Below, piece by piece: positions 6,019-6,075 of a DNA stretch of 6,075 bases. The DNA comes from Nitrospinaceae bacterium (lineage in GTDB: Bacteria > Nitrospinota > Nitrospinia > Nitrospinales > Nitrospinaceae). Position 1 is the first letter of the stretch, and each line of letters begins with the position of its first letter. Below the pieces are notes generated by a model. It worked only from the letters and a program-made list of their open reading frames with translations. It did no database searches and was not told where the DNA came from. The position numbers and the translations under genes are program-made. The DNA lies in assembly GCA_029261615.1 (NCBI GenBank), contig JAJDAX010000106.1, forward strand, positions 1-6,075. Reading direction: 5' to 3'.

Positions 6019-6075
6019 TAAAATTTGGGGGTATTCCGGACACTAACCCAATTTTGGCAAGAAAAATGGTAAATC

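Noticed and set aside
6024..6047. GGGTTAGTGTCCGGAATACCCCC (minus strand), looking like a possible insertion-sequence end
   Set aside because: No matching inverted end, target duplication or transposase is in the window; a short GC-rich stretch alone is not enough.
1..6075. CRISPR array, tRNA, rRNA or mobile element
   Set aside because: No direct-repeat and spacer pattern, no cloverleaf-like sequence and no transposase or integrase motif was found on either strand; the only repeats are the protein-level ones in 5112-5705.

Overview
The window reads as the front part of one minus-strand operon from a Gram-negative-type bacterium of moderate base composition. No gene here pins down a species. 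Six genes lie head to tail on the minus strand, so the biological order runs from high to low coordinates. They start behind a well-formed sigma-70-type promoter at about 5990-6018. Gaps between genes are 19, 41, 10, 6 and 50 bases. I see no terminator inside the window and no genuine plus-strand gene, RNA gene, insertion sequence or CRISPR array.

Layout in transcription order: 6075-5886 is a leader with a promoter, a weak hairpin and a clear ribosome binding site. 5885-4323 encodes a 520-residue protein that I do not recognise. It has a charged helical N-terminus, a long proline-punctuated repeat tract and a helical C-terminal half. 4303-3347 is a short-chain dehydrogenase/epimerase that starts at TTG. 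3305-2130 is a GT4-type glycosyltransferase. 2119-1526 is a minimal PglC-type phosphoglycosyl transferase. 1519-854 is a PglD/NeuD-type left-handed beta-helix acetyltransferase. 803-1 is a DegT/DnrJ/EryC1/StrS (PglE-type) aminotransferase whose C-terminus runs off the left edge.

Together the last five genes look like a pathway for an amino-sugar-started, undecaprenyl-linked glycan. The aminotransferase and acetyltransferase would make an acetamido-sugar nucleotide of the bacillosamine kind. The phosphoglycosyl transferase would load it on undecaprenyl phosphate, and the GT4 enzyme would add the next sugar. The order epimerase - GT - PglC - PglD - PglE parallels the Campylobacter pgl locus, which predicts a PglF-like 4,6-dehydratase just beyond base 1. 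Whether the product is a protein glycan, O-antigen, capsule or exopolysaccharide cannot be read from this window.

The item most likely to be new is the first gene. Its pentapeptide-like P-x-(hydrophobic)-(D/E/S)-(hydrophobic) tract and orphan C-terminal half sit at the head of a glycan operon, with no signal peptide and no recognisable enzyme motif.
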